The notes under the pieces: generated by a model | Database searches by the model: none | The model's input: only the letters and a program-made list of their open reading frames with translations | What the model was told of the DNA's origin: nothing | Position numbers and translations under genes: made by a program | Origin: DASZIT01 sp963770635 | GTDB lineage: Bacteria > Actinomycetota > Acidimicrobiia > Acidimicrobiales > RAAP-2 | DNA length: 64,000 nucleotides | Direction: 5' to 3' | Assembly (NCBI GenBank): GCA_963770635.1 | Contig: CAVYQI010000006.1 | Location: forward strand, 1-64,000 | Shown: piece by piece, positions 50,423 through 59,582 of the stretch | How positions within the stretch are numbered: the first letter of the stretch is position 1 | How the letters are laid out: each line of letters begins with the position of its first letter

Positions 50423-52378
50423 CTAGACGGCCACCAGCCGGCGGATGGCCGCGGCGATGTCGCCTCGGTCGGGCAACCAGGCCTGTTCAAGACCAGGGGC
50501 ATAGGGCGGCGGTGTCGCCGGGGTGCCGATTCGCTCGATAGGTGCATCGAGGTCCCAGAAGCCCTCCCGGGCCACGGTGGCAGCGATCTCCGCGCCAATG
50601 CCGAACGGGATGGCGGCTTCATGGGCGATGAGCAGCCGGCTCGTCTTGTGCACCGAGTCGAGGATCGGGGCGACATCCAGCGGAGCCACCGTTCTCAGGT
50701 CGATCACCTCCACGGAGATGCCCTCCTTCCCCACCAGCTCGGCGGCGCCGGTGGCTTCGTGGACCATGCGGGAGACCGAGACGACCGTGGCGTCGGTTCC
50801 GGGGCGCACGACCGTCGACTTCCCGATCGGGACGATGTGGTCCGGCGATGGCTGCGGTCCCTTCATCCCGTAGAGCAGCCGATTCTCGATGAAGACGACC
50901 GGGTTCGGATCCTGGATGGCGGCCCGGAGCAGGCCGTAGGTGTCAGCCGGCGACGATGGCATGACGACGCTCAGCCCCGGGATATGAGCCAGGAGGACCT
51001 CCAGGCTCTGGGAGTGCTGGCTTCCCGAGGACCGTCCGGCGCCAAATTGGGTTCGCACCGTCAGCCCCATCTCCGCGGCCCCGCCGGTCATGAACGGAAG
51101 CTTGGCCGCCTGATTGAGCAGCTGGTCGAAGCAGACGCCGAGGAAGTCGAGGTACATGAGCTCGACCACCGGACGCATCCCAGCCATCGCCGCACCCACC
51201 CCGAGGCCGATGATCGCCGTCTCGGAGATCGGGGTGTCGCGCACCCGAGGCCCGAATAGATCGGCGAGCCCCCGGGTGAGCCCGAAGACATTGCCCCCGG
51301 CGCCGACGTCGATGCCGGCGACGAACACCCGGTCGTCGGAGGCGAGCTCGGTTTCGAGGGCCGAGCGGATAGCGTCCATGGTGCGGAACACCGGCGCATC
51401 TTCCGCAGGCGGCGGCGGCTCTACCCGCGCCGGTCTCGCCCGGATGACGAAGTCGGTCAACGTGGACGCGGCGGGGCTGTCCAGACGGCGGGCGGCCTCC
51501 ACGGCCTCGTCGAGTTCGTCGGCCACGGACGATTCAAGCGCCTTGAGCTCATCATCGCCGATGCCGGCGTCGCGAAGCCGGGCCTCGTGGGCGGGGATCG
51601 GGTCGCGCTCCTCCCAGGCATGGAGCTCGTCGGCCGACCGGTAACGCTGGGGGTCGCCTTCGTAGTGGCCGTGCCACCGATAGGTGGCGGCCTCCACCAC
51701 TGCCGGACCTCGTCCGGCCCGTGCGGCCTGGACCACCTCCTCCATCGCGGTGGCCGTCGCGGTCACGTCGTTGCCGTCGACCGCGACGTAGCCGATGCCA
51801 TAGCCTGCCGCCCGTTGCTCGAGCGACGCGGCATGCTGGGCCGATGAGGGGGAGAACTCGGCGTAGCCGTTGTTCTCGCAGAAGAAGAGGGCCGGCAGCT
51901 GCCACACCGCGGCGAGGTTCAGTGCTTCGTGGAACGCGCCCTGGGCGGCCGCGCCGTCACCGAAGAACGCCACCGCCACGCTACCGTCGGCCCGGAGTTG
52001 CGCGGCGGTCGCCGCCCCCACCGCGATGGGCAGGCCCGCGGCCACGATCCCATTGGCGCCGAAGATACCGAGCTTCGGGTCGGCGATGTGCATCGAGCCC
52101 CCTCGGCCCCGATTGGTTCCCTGGTCCTTGCCCATCAATTCGGCGAACATCCCGAGCGGGCCCAACCCTTTGGCCAGGCAATGGCCGTGGCCGCGGTGGG
52201 TCGAAGTGATGACATCGACCGGGCGCAGCGGCCAACAGGCACCCACCGCCGTCGCCTCCTGCCCGATTGAGAGGTGGACGAAGCCCGGGACCTCGCCGTC
52301 GCGATAGAGATCGGCCACCCGCTGCTCGAAGCCGCGAATGAGCAACATCCGGCGGTGCATCTCGATGAGGTCAGTCAT
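50423..52378 (-). CDS. Fused 2-oxoacid dehydrogenase E1 (alpha-beta)
   Basis: 651 residues. The alpha half (1-330) has HLSIGQEATAVG and the ThDP motif FFGDGAAAQGAFHEALNLAAVW with ENN; the beta half has VFVAGIDVGAGGNVFGLTRG, DTPISETAIIGLGVGAAMAG, GLTVRTQFGAGRSSGSQHSQ and VVMPSSPADTYGLLRAA. Natural fusion of E1-alpha and E1-beta, as in acetoin-dehydrogenase/branched-chain types. ATG 52378. No E2 or E3 is in the window, so partners must lie elsewhere. Divergent from an SDR across operator D. Confidence 0.93.
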   Translation of the reverse strand: MTDLIEMHRRMLLIRGFEQRVADLYRDGEVPGFVHLSIGQEATAVGACWPLRPVDVITSTHRGHGHCLAKGLGPLGMFAELMGKDQGTNRGRGGSMHIADPKLGIFGANGIVAAGLPIAVGAATAAQLRADGSVAVAFFGDGAAAQGAFHEALNLAAVWQLPALFFCENNGYAEFSPSSAQHAASLEQRAAGYGIGYVAVDGNDVTATATAMEEVVQAARAGRGPAVVEAATYRWHGHYEGDPQRYRSADELHAWEERDPIPAHEARLRDAGIGDDELKALESSVADELDEAVEAARRLDSPAASTLTDFVIRARPARVEPPPPAEDAPVFRTMDAIRSALETELASDDRVFVAGIDVGAGGNVFGLTRGLADLFGPRVRDTPISETAIIGLGVGAAMAGMRPVVELMYLDFLGVCFDQLLNQAAKLPFMTGGAAEMGLTVRTQFGAGRSSGSQHSQSLEVLLAHIPGLSVVMPSSPADTYGLLRAAIQDPNPVVFIENRLLYGMKGPQPSPDHIVPIGKSTVVRPGTDATVVSVSRMVHEATGAAELVGKEGISVEVIDLRTVAPLDVAPILDSVHKTSRLLIAHEAAIPFGIGAEIAATVAREGFWDLDAPIERIGTPATPPPYAPGLEQAWLPDRGDIAAAIRRLVAV

Positions 52379-52424
52379 CGAGAATTGGAACAGGGAGGAC
52401 GGGCCGGCGGTCACGGAATATGTA

Positions 52425-52446
52425 TTGTACTGGTTGGTCGGTACAA
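52425..52446. promoter_or_regulatory. Operator D of the four-site catabolic regulon
   Basis: TTGTAC-N10-GTACAA with perfect 6-bp arms and the shared right half GGTCGGTACAA (52436-52446). It lies between the divergent E1 (52378) and SDR (52501) genes. Site A has the identical right half. Confidence 0.6.
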
Positions 52447-52459
52447 CGGAAGAGGAGCG

Positions 52460-52504
52460 ATGATCGATCAGATGGATATCCCCGCGTCGTTCCGCGTCCC
52501 ATGA
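52460..52504 (+). CDS. Possible 14-residue leader overlapping the SDR start
   Basis: ATG 52460 preceded by AGAGGAG at close spacing encodes MIDQMDIPASFRVP, and its TGA overlaps the ATG of the SDR at 52501 (ATGA). The SDR ATG has no ribosome site of its own, so coupled translation through this leader is plausible. It may equally be chance. Confidence 0.3.
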   Translation: MIDQMDIPASFRVP

Positions 52505-53247
52505 CGCCACCGCGACGGGTGGTGGCGATCACGGGAGCCGGCGGCGCGCTCGGCGGCGCAGTTTCGCGGCAACTCGCCAGCGAACCCGCCACCGATCTCG
52601 TCTTGAGCGATGTCAGTGCGCCCTCGCTCGAGGCGACTGTCTCCAGTCTCCCCGAGACCGACGGGTCCGTCGAGACGATGCTGGCGGATGTGAGCGACTT
52701 TGCCGATGTCGAGTCCGTGATCGGGCGGTCGGTCGAGCGATTCGGCCGCCTCGACGTACTGATCAGCAATGCCGGTGTGCTCTCGTCGAACGGTCGGATT
52801 CACAATCTGCCCACCGAAGAGTGGGAGCGCGCCTTTCGGATCAATGTCCTCGGCGCCGTCAACGGCATCCGGGCCGCGGTGGCCGTGATGCGACCCCAGC
52901 GGGCGGGATCGATCGTGCTGACCGCCTCGGTCTCCGGCCTGACGGCATGGTCACATGCGGCCCCGTACTGCGCTACCAAAGCCGCGGTGATCCAGCTCGC
53001 CAAGGTCGCAGCGATCGAATACGCAGGCGACGGGATCCGAGTCAACTGCGTGTGCCCGGGGACGTTCCAGTCGGCGATCCATGACGATCTTCCGCCCGAC
53101 GCTCTCGAGGCGGTTGCGGCGCGCCATCCCCTCGGTCTCGGAGCGGCCGCCGACCTCGCGGGTGCCTACTCCTATCTCGCCGGCGACGCGTCGCGCTGGA
53201 CAACCGGATCGGCGATGGTCGTTGACGGTGGATACTCGGCTCCCTGA
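52501..53247 (+). CDS. Classical SDR oxidoreductase
   Basis: 248 residues. ITGAGGALGGAVSRQL, SNAGVL, TASVSGLTAW (Ser), Y-C-A-T-K and VDGGYSAP at the end. ATG 52501 overlaps a 14-codon leader. Divergent from the fused E1, sharing operator D. The sequence is a standard SDR with no substrate clue; context suggests a hydroxyl or keto step of the same catabolic pathway. Confidence 0.93.
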   Translation: MTPPRRVVAITGAGGALGGAVSRQLASEPATDLVLSDVSAPSLEATVSSLPETDGSVETMLADVSDFADVESVIGRSVERFGRLDVLISNAGVLSSNGRIHNLPTEEWERAFRINVLGAVNGIRAAVAVMRPQRAGSIVLTASVSGLTAWSHAAPYCATKAAVIQLAKVAAIEYAGDGIRVNCVCPGTFQSAIHDDLPPDALEAVAARHPLGLGAAADLAGAYSYLAGDASRWTTGSAMVVDGGYSAP

Positions 53248-53260
53248 GTGAGAGCAGAAG

Positions 53261-53890
53261 CTAGCTGCGCGAATCCGCTGGGTTGACGATCCCTTGCATG
53301 AAGATCTCGGCGAACGGCTTGGCCACGTCGCGAGCCGACAGCCGTCCCCCCGCTTTCAGCCACAGGTAGGTGTAGTTGTGCATTCCGAGCCAGGCCATGG
53401 CGGTCAGCCTCGGCTCTAACTCACGGAACTCACCCGAGTCGACGCCGGCCTGGAGAACCGCCTCGACCCGTTGCTCGTACTTGCGCCGACGCTCGCGGAA
53501 CTTCGCCGCCCGCTCGCCGGTGAGTGCGGGGAACTCATGCAGGAAGACCCAGACGTGGTCGGGGTACCGATGGATCACATCGAGCAGCTCCTCGCCCAGG
53601 TTGGCCAGCTGGGACGACGGCGAACCGCCCGCCTCCGAGACCCGATCAGCGCCGAGCATCACTTCGTCCATCACCCGGTCGTGGATAGCGGCGAGGAGCT
53701 CCTCCTTGGAGCCGATGTAGTGGTAAAGCGCCCCCTTGCCGAGGTCGTTGGCGGCACAGAGCTCCATAATGCCGGTGGCGTGGTACCCACGTCGGGCGAA
53801 CACCGGCGCAGAGATATCAATGATCGCCTCGCGACGCGCCTGCCACTTCACCCTGCGTGGAGACTCGCCGGTCGCATCAGTCGGTGGCAT
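53261..53890 (-). CDS. TetR-family regulator
   Basis: 209 residues. Helix-turn-helix GIMELCAANDLGKGALYHYI preceded by VKWQARREAIIDISAPVFAR, then a helical ligand domain. ATG 53890 chosen; ATG 53917 or further upstream is possible. It is convergent with the SDR, 13 bp away, and is the nearest regulator to operator D, so it is one of two candidates for the regulator of the four-site regulon. Confidence 0.88.
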   Translation of the reverse strand: MPPTDATGESPRRVKWQARREAIIDISAPVFARRGYHATGIMELCAANDLGKGALYHYIGSKEELLAAIHDRVMDEVMLGADRVSEAGGSPSSQLANLGEELLDVIHRYPDHVWVFLHEFPALTGERAAKFRERRRKYEQRVEAVLQAGVDSGEFRELEPRLTAMAWLGMHNYTYLWLKAGGRLSARDVAKPFAEIFMQGIVNPADSRS

Positions 53891-54041
53891 TGCTAGCGAG
53901 GTTAGCGGGCTGCTCATCGGGGAGGTGACTCCTCGCGGACGGGAGCGGCCGGACATCGCCCCCCGGTTGGCGTCCACGTTCGTCGCGCCTATCGACCCGG
54001 CTAACTGACAGCCGAACCATCGTCCTTTCGAACGATCGCCG

Positions 54042-54752
54042 TCAGGATGCGGAGCCAGTCCCGATGCCGTGGAAAATCAGTTCCCAGAGATCCTCGGCCG
54101 AGCCCTCGACACCAGGACGAGCCGACAACCCGCCGATCGTCGACGAGAAGGAGTTGAACATGATCGCCTCCAACACGACGCCGACGATGGCGCCGTGGCG
54201 AGGGCCGGCTCGGACGGCTCCAGCAGATGCTGCACCCTCAAGGACCTCTTCGAAAAAGGTGACCAGAGGATAGAAAACTCGGGCCGCTTCCTTTGGATGT
54301 TCAGTAAGCAGCTGCTGGGCAAATTCCGCCATGAAGGGGGCGCGCCCGGCCATGCCGGCCCGACCTTCCTCCGTCGGTCGGCAGAGTCGGTAGTACTCGA
54401 CCACGAAGCGGTGGAGGCGCTCGAGCGGATCGTCGATCTGCATGACCTTGTCACGCAGGTACTCGGTCGTGGACTGGACCGACTCCTCGAACAAAGCCAG
54501 GAGAAGCTCGTGTTTCCCGCCGAAATACTGGTAGAAGCTGCGAAGCGATTGGCCCGACCGGTCGACGACCTCCTGGACCGTGAAATCCTTGCCTGACCCG
54601 GAATTGAACAACTCGATCGCGGCATCGAGGAAGCGCTGCACCCGAGTTTCGGCTCGAAGCCGGGCAGAATCCAGCGAACGCGCCACCGCCTGCTCTCGCC
54701 AACTGAGGCTGTCGGGCTCGAGCGGATCCTCCGCCGACTCGTCCTTTGTCAC
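54042..54752 (-). CDS. TetR-family regulator (long N-terminus)
   Basis: 236 residues from GTG 54752 (TTG 54773 adds 7). The helix-turn-helix lies late (TVQEVVDRSGQSLRSFYQYF) after a 40-residue acidic/basic extension, as in the KstR2-like and some acyl-CoA-responsive TetR regulators. VVEYYRLCRPTEEGRAGMAG and long C-terminal helices form the ligand domain. No inverted repeat that I trust lies in its own leader. It is the second candidate regulator for the nearby operators. Confidence 0.87.
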   Translation of the reverse strand: MTKDESAEDPLEPDSLSWREQAVARSLDSARLRAETRVQRFLDAAIELFNSGSGKDFTVQEVVDRSGQSLRSFYQYFGGKHELLLALFEESVQSTTEYLRDKVMQIDDPLERLHRFVVEYYRLCRPTEEGRAGMAGRAPFMAEFAQQLLTEHPKEAARVFYPLVTFFEEVLEGAASAGAVRAGPRHGAIVGVVLEAIMFNSFSSTIGGLSARPGVEGSAEDLWELIFHGIGTGSAS

Positions 54753-54889
54753 AGGGGAAAGGGTACCCGACAATTGAGTACACAGTGGATCTCACGTAGC
54801 CCTGTCCCGTCGCGAAACTGGGGAGAACCTAGTTCTACCTTCGGGGAACGGCGGGCGTCTTCGAAACCGGTCAAGAAGCCGAGGGCCAC

Positions 54890-55690
54890 CTAGATCCGGC
54901 CACTTCCCGCTTCGTCATCCTTGGCTAGGAGGCGGTCGAGGTTGGCCCGCAATTCGGGCGAGGAGAACGACCGATCCTCGGCGCTCAGCGCGAAGTCCAG
55001 AGTGGCGACCACCGCTCGCTCGAGGTGCAGGTTGAGGATTCGCTTGGTGTCCTCGACCGCCCGGCGGGGCAACTTGGCGATTCGATGCGCACAGGCCATC
55101 GCCTCTTCCACCACCTCGTCGTCGGGGCAGACATGGTTCACCAGCCCGATTTCAGCGGCACGTTTTGCCGAAATTCGGTCGCCGGTGAGTGCATATTCCT
55201 TCGCCAGCTGCAGGCTGATCATCAGCGGCCAGGTCACCGGGCCGCCGTCCGCGGCGACCAGGCCCATGAGCACGTGCGGATCAGCCAAGTGAGTGCTCTC
55301 CGCCATGAACACGATGTCGGAAAGGGCAACCAGGCTGCATCCGAGCCCGACGGCCGGCCCGTTCACCGCCGCCACGATCGGCACGCGGCATCCGACCATG
55401 CTGGTCACGATCTGGCGACCATGACTGAGGGTGGTCTTCCGGCGATCCGGGTCGCGAGCCAACTCGTCCAAGTAGGCGAAGTCACCACCGGCGGAGAACG
55501 CCTTCCCATTCCCGGTCAGCACGACGGCTCGTGCATCGTCGTCGGCATCGATCTGCGGGAAGAGGCCAGCCAGGCCACTGTGGAGTTCGTAGTTCGTGGC
55601 GTTGAGGTGATCGGGTCGGTTCAACCTGACTACCCGGACCGGCCCATCGATCAAGACCTCGATCTCATCGGGGACATCGAAGTGGCTCAT
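54890..55690 (-). CDS. Enoyl-CoA hydratase/isomerase (crotonase)
   Basis: 266 residues. VRLNRPDHLNATNYELHSGL, LTGNGKAFSAGGDFAYLDEL, AAVNGPAVGLGCSLVALSD, FADPHVLMG-like LADPHVLMGLVAADGG. Glu at the canonical first site is replaced (GCSLVALSDIVF), while D in the later PHVLMG segment is kept, so hydratase activity is not certain. ATG 55690. Part of the acyl-CoA catabolic block, 234 bp downstream of the acyl-CoA dehydrogenase pair. Confidence 0.9.
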   Translation of the reverse strand: MSHFDVPDEIEVLIDGPVRVVRLNRPDHLNATNYELHSGLAGLFPQIDADDDARAVVLTGNGKAFSAGGDFAYLDELARDPDRRKTTLSHGRQIVTSMVGCRVPIVAAVNGPAVGLGCSLVALSDIVFMAESTHLADPHVLMGLVAADGGPVTWPLMISLQLAKEYALTGDRISAKRAAEIGLVNHVCPDDEVVEEAMACAHRIAKLPRRAVEDTKRILNLHLERAVVATLDFALSAEDRSFSSPELRANLDRLLAKDDEAGSGRI

Positions 55691-55923
55691 CTCGATCTCG
55701 CTCCGTCATCGCCGACACCCAGTTGCCCGGCCCGCCCGACATCCGACCAGTTGTCACGAACCAGGCGCCGAGTCCCCCGACGCTGCGTCACGCCGTGCTC
55801 CACCTTGCTCCTCCCCGATCGTTGGCGACGCCAAAAGATAGCATCGATCTCGCAGACACAGAATGGTGTTTCCAGCCGGCCCGAGGGCGTCGTCGTCGTG
55901 GCGATGAGCAGGCGGCCGAGCGA

Positions 55924-57060
55924 TCACGATCCGGGCAGGCCCAGGATTCGGCGAGCCACCAGATTCCGCTGGATCTGCGACGTACCCCCCATGACGCTCT
56001 GCGCCCGGCTGTAGAGATAGGTGTTCAGCGGGGTGTCGTCGCCACCTCCGTGCTGGATCTTGCCGATCGAGAGGGCGGCATGCCCGACCTCCTGTTCCAC
56101 CCAGGTCATGAGCAGCTTGTCGACGGAACCTTGGGGGCCATGGGAGATTCCATCGAGCCGATCTGACAGTCGCCGCATGACATGCAGGCGAAGCATCTCG
56201 ACCTCGACGGTCGCCCACCCGAGGTCGCGAATCTGCTGGGGTCGAAATCGTTCGGGATGGCTCCGCACCTGGTGGGTGAGGTCATTGAGCACCTTGCTGT
56301 ACCGGGCTACATACCCGAGTTCGCCGGGTTCGCGTTCGTGACTGACGACGGTCATCGCCAATGGCCAACCCTCGCCGGGCTCTCCGATCATGTTCTCGCT
56401 GGGGACTCGAGCATCGGCGAAGAGAACCTCGCCGAACTCTTTCGTGACTCCGTTGATCATCCGAAGCGGCCGCTGTTCGATGCCAGGCTGTCCCATCGGC
56501 ACCGCAAAGGCCGAGATACCTCGGTGCTTGGCGATGGTGGGATCGGTTCGGGCCAGCACGAGGCACCATTCCGCTTCATCCGAGTAGCTCGTCCACACCT
56601 TGTGACCGGTGATCACGTAGTCGTCGCCATCGCGCTCGGCCCGAGTGCGCAGTGATGCCAGGTCCGACCCGGCATCCGGCTCGCTGAACCCTTGACACCA
56701 CCGGTCCCGGCCGTTGATGATGCCGGGGAGGAACCGTCGCTGGATGTCGCGGCTCCCGTGCTCGAGTAGTCCCTGCACCAGGTAGCCGAGGCTCGGCCGT
56801 GGGGGTGCGCTGGCGGCAGAAAGCTCCTCGTCGACGATCACCTCATAGACCGTCGGCAGGCCCTGTCCCCCGATGGTCGTCGGCCACGACATGCCGAAGA
56901 ACCCGGCGTCGTAGAGAGACCGGTGCCACTCGGCGGCACCGGCCCAATAGTCGTCGTCGGTGGAGGAGGCCGGAAGTCCAGGATTGTTGGCGAGCAGCCA
57001 TTGGCGGAGCCGGAGTCGGAACTCCAGCTCAGCAGGTGAGTCACCGAAGTCCACCGCCAC
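55924..57060 (-). CDS. Acyl-CoA dehydrogenase, subunit 1 of a tandem pair
   Basis: 378 residues. GMSWPTTIGGQGLPTVYEVI, CQGFSEPDAGSDLASLRTRA, TSYSDEAEWCLVLARTD, YSKVLNDLTHQVRSHPERF and GGTSQIQRNLVARRILGLPG. GTG 57060. It overlaps the second acyl-CoA dehydrogenase gene by 20 bp. The pair structure, with one chain of standard sequence and one divergent, is that of the heterotetrameric acyl-CoA dehydrogenases of steroid side-chain degradation (FadE28-FadE29 type). This chain carries the more typical FAD-site sequence. Confidence 0.93.
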   Translation of the reverse strand: MAVDFGDSPAELEFRLRLRQWLLANNPGLPASSTDDDYWAGAAEWHRSLYDAGFFGMSWPTTIGGQGLPTVYEVIVDEELSAASAPPRPSLGYLVQGLLEHGSRDIQRRFLPGIINGRDRWCQGFSEPDAGSDLASLRTRAERDGDDYVITGHKVWTSYSDEAEWCLVLARTDPTIAKHRGISAFAVPMGQPGIEQRPLRMINGVTKEFGEVLFADARVPSENMIGEPGEGWPLAMTVVSHEREPGELGYVARYSKVLNDLTHQVRSHPERFRPQQIRDLGWATVEVEMLRLHVMRRLSDRLDGISHGPQGSVDKLLMTWVEQEVGHAALSIGKIQHGGGDDTPLNTYLYSRAQSVMGGTSQIQRNLVARRILGLPGS

Positions 57061-58081
57061 CTCCGATCCCTCGGTGCTGGATCACTCGCGAGAGGCAGAC
57101 GTCGGCATCGCCGAAGAGGTCGCCGGACAAGAGGGCACGCCGAAGGTAGAGGTGGGCGAGGCACTCCCACGTGTTCCCCACCCCGCCGTGGACCTGGATG
57201 ACGGTCTCGCAGGCGGTGCGAGCGGCCCGGGCGCAGTAGGCCTTGGCCAGGGCCGCGGCCGCCAACGCATCCACCGGGGCGAGCGCGTCCACTGCCCATG
57301 CGGCATGGAGGGCGACACTGCGGGCCCCCTCCGACAGCACATAGGCATCGGCCAACAGATGTTGGATGGCCTGGAACGAGCCGATGGCGGCGCCGTACTG
57401 GCGGCGCTGGATGGCGTAGGTGGTGGCAAGTTGCACGGCCCCGCCCATGGTTCCGACCAGGTCCGCGCAGGTCAGCGAAAGGCCGAGGGCGGTCCAGCGC
57501 TCCAGGTCGTCATGCGTGATCATGAGGTTGGCCCCAGCCATGGGTTTGGCGGCCTCTCGGCCTTCGATCGTCACCGAGGGCCGAGTGAGATCGACACCCG
57601 CCGGACCGGATCGCAGGTCGACATGGGCCAGGCGATGACCTTCGGACCCGGAGACCAGAAGGATCGATCGATGCGATCCCTGAACGTCGATCGCCACCTT
57701 CGCCAAGGCCTCGCCATCGCCGCCCGAGGCGATCGAGAACAGGTCGGCGGTCAAGGCCACGGTCTCGACGTCCTCACTGGGGGGGGCGCCGGCCAGTCTG
57801 CGGAGCTCGCTGGCCATGGTCGGCCCGAGGAAGGACGCGTCGGCCAGCCCCCGGCCGAGTTCCTCGGCGACGATGGCGGCCTCCACCCCGGACGCCAGCG
57901 GCGCGGTGCCATCGGCGGCGTTTCTGAGCTCCCTCCACCCGGCATCGGCGATCGCAGTGTCAAGCTTCGCCACCCGTTCCGGATCGCCGAGGTCTCGGAC
58001 GGCATGGGGCCCGAGCCGGTCGACCAGCCGGGCGGCCGATTCGCGTAGCGCCTGCTGCTCGGCGGAAAAGCGGACGTCCAT
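57041..58081 (-). CDS. Acyl-CoA dehydrogenase, subunit 2 of a tandem pair
   Basis: 346 residues. MDVRFSAEQQALRESAARLV, AAIVAEELGRGLADASFLGP, QRRQYGAAIGSFQAIQHLLA, CETVIQVHGGVGNTWECLAH and LYLRRALLSGDLFGD. The EPDAGSD FAD loop of the partner is missing here (VSGSEGHRLAHVD instead), as in the non-FAD-binding or divergent half of heteromeric enzymes. ATG 58081 overlaps the CoA-ligase stop (ATGA). Both chains probably act together on one CoA thioester. Confidence 0.92.
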   Translation of the reverse strand: MDVRFSAEQQALRESAARLVDRLGPHAVRDLGDPERVAKLDTAIADAGWRELRNAADGTAPLASGVEAAIVAEELGRGLADASFLGPTMASELRRLAGAPPSEDVETVALTADLFSIASGGDGEALAKVAIDVQGSHRSILLVSGSEGHRLAHVDLRSGPAGVDLTRPSVTIEGREAAKPMAGANLMITHDDLERWTALGLSLTCADLVGTMGGAVQLATTYAIQRRQYGAAIGSFQAIQHLLADAYVLSEGARSVALHAAWAVDALAPVDALAAAALAKAYCARAARTACETVIQVHGGVGNTWECLAHLYLRRALLSGDLFGDADVCLSRVIQHRGIGGGGGLR

Positions 58082-59582
58082 CAACCGTCCCGCTGGGCCG
58101 CCAGCCGCGGCGCCGACCATTGGTCCCGGAGGGTGCGGCGCAGCACCTTCCCCGACGGCAACCGCGGGATGTCGTCGACGACGACCAGATAGTGCAGGCG
58201 CTTGTAGGTTGCCAGCGTCTCGGCGACCAGCGCCTGGAGCTCGCCCTCGGCCACCGGCAGTTCGGGGTCGAGAGCGACCGCCGCCGCCGGCACTTCCCCG
58301 GCGCGCTCGTCGGCCACCCCGAAGACTGCGCAGTCGAGTACCGCCGGATGGCGGAGGAGGACGGCCTCCAGCTCGGCCGGAGCCACCTGGAAGCCGTTCA
58401 CCTTGATCATCTCCTTCGACCGGTCGGTCAGATGGACCCAGCCGTCCGGCTCGAGCCAGCCGACGTCGCCGGTCCGGTACCACCCGTCCGCAAATGCGTC
58501 GGCGGTGGCATCGTCGGGGAGGTAGCCGGCCATCACCGACTGGCTGAGGACCTGGATCTCACCGGTCTCTCCGGGCGGGAGCAGGTTGCCGCTCTCGAGA
58601 TCGGCGATCCGGAGCTCGACGCCGGCGGGCGGCAGTCCGGCCGAGTCCAGTCGCCACTGCTCGGGACGCTCGACCGGATTGGCGGCGATCACCGGGAGCT
58701 CGCTGGCGCCGTAGGCCGGGAGCCAGCGCACCCCGGTACGTTTCGTCACCGTCTCGGCGACGCTCTGGCTCACCGGCGTCGCCCCCCACATGATGTAGCG
58801 AAGCGACGAGAGGTCGTAGTCCTCGAGGTGGGGATGGTTGGCCAGGGCCAGGGCGATCGGTGCCACCGCCATCTCCAGCGTCATCCGCTCGCTGGCGATG
58901 CGGTGCAGCACCTCGTCGAGATCGAACCGCCGGTGCAGCCGGACGGTGGCTCCCGCCGACACCGCGGCCAGCAGGTTGAGCAGCCCGAGGATGTGCGAAG
59001 GAGGGGTCGCCACCTGAAATCGGTCGTCTTGGCCGAGGCCGAGGACCGTGCACCAGTGCTCGGTGGCCAGGCCGATCGAACCATGGGTGTGCCGGACCGC
59101 TTTGGGCAGACCGGTCGTGCCCGAGCTGAAGACGAGGACGGCTTCGGCATCGCCACCTCCCCCGTCAAGGTCGGTCGGGGCCTGGCTGTAGGCGAAGGCA
59201 TGGGTCGACCGATCGTCGAGATCGGTGACCCTCCCGGCGCCCAGGCATTCGGAGACAGGGTTGAGGTGTCGCCATCGGTGACGGCATGTACCGGTCGGGT
59301 CAGGTCGACGGCGTGTCGGACTTCGGCCAGCTTCCACGCCGGGCTCAGGAGGACGGTCGCAGCCCCGAGCCGGCTGGTGGCGTGGATGGCGACGACGAAC
59401 TCCATGCGGTTGGCCATCATCAGGGCGACCCGGTCCCCGGTGCCCACCCCCTCGGCGGCCAGATGACGGGCAAAGGCGTTGCTGAGACCGTCGAGGTCAC
59501 GGAACGACCAGCTCCCGTCCCCACTCCGCAGCGCGTCACGATCGCCGAATCGGTGAGCGGCTCGCCGGAGGGCGTCGTGCAT
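58081..59582 (-). CDS. Acyl-CoA synthetase (AMP-forming), one frameshift
   Basis: About 500 codons. N-terminal part from ATG 59582 (HDALRRAAHRFGDRDALRSG) and a C-terminal part with FSSGTTGLPKAVRHTHGS (P-loop), YGASELPVIAANP, GWYRTGDVGWLEPDGWVHL and PRLPSGKVLRRTLRD with the catalytic Lys. The two parts lie in different frames that meet near 59240. The stop overlaps the acyl-CoA dehydrogenase start. It activates a carboxylic acid to its CoA thioester, probably the substrate of the dehydrogenase pair. Confidence 0.82.

Noticed and set aside
58120..59466. Plus-strand open frame of about 450 codons
   Set aside because: Antisense shadow of the AMP-forming ligase; its translation is RxG-rich with no motif.
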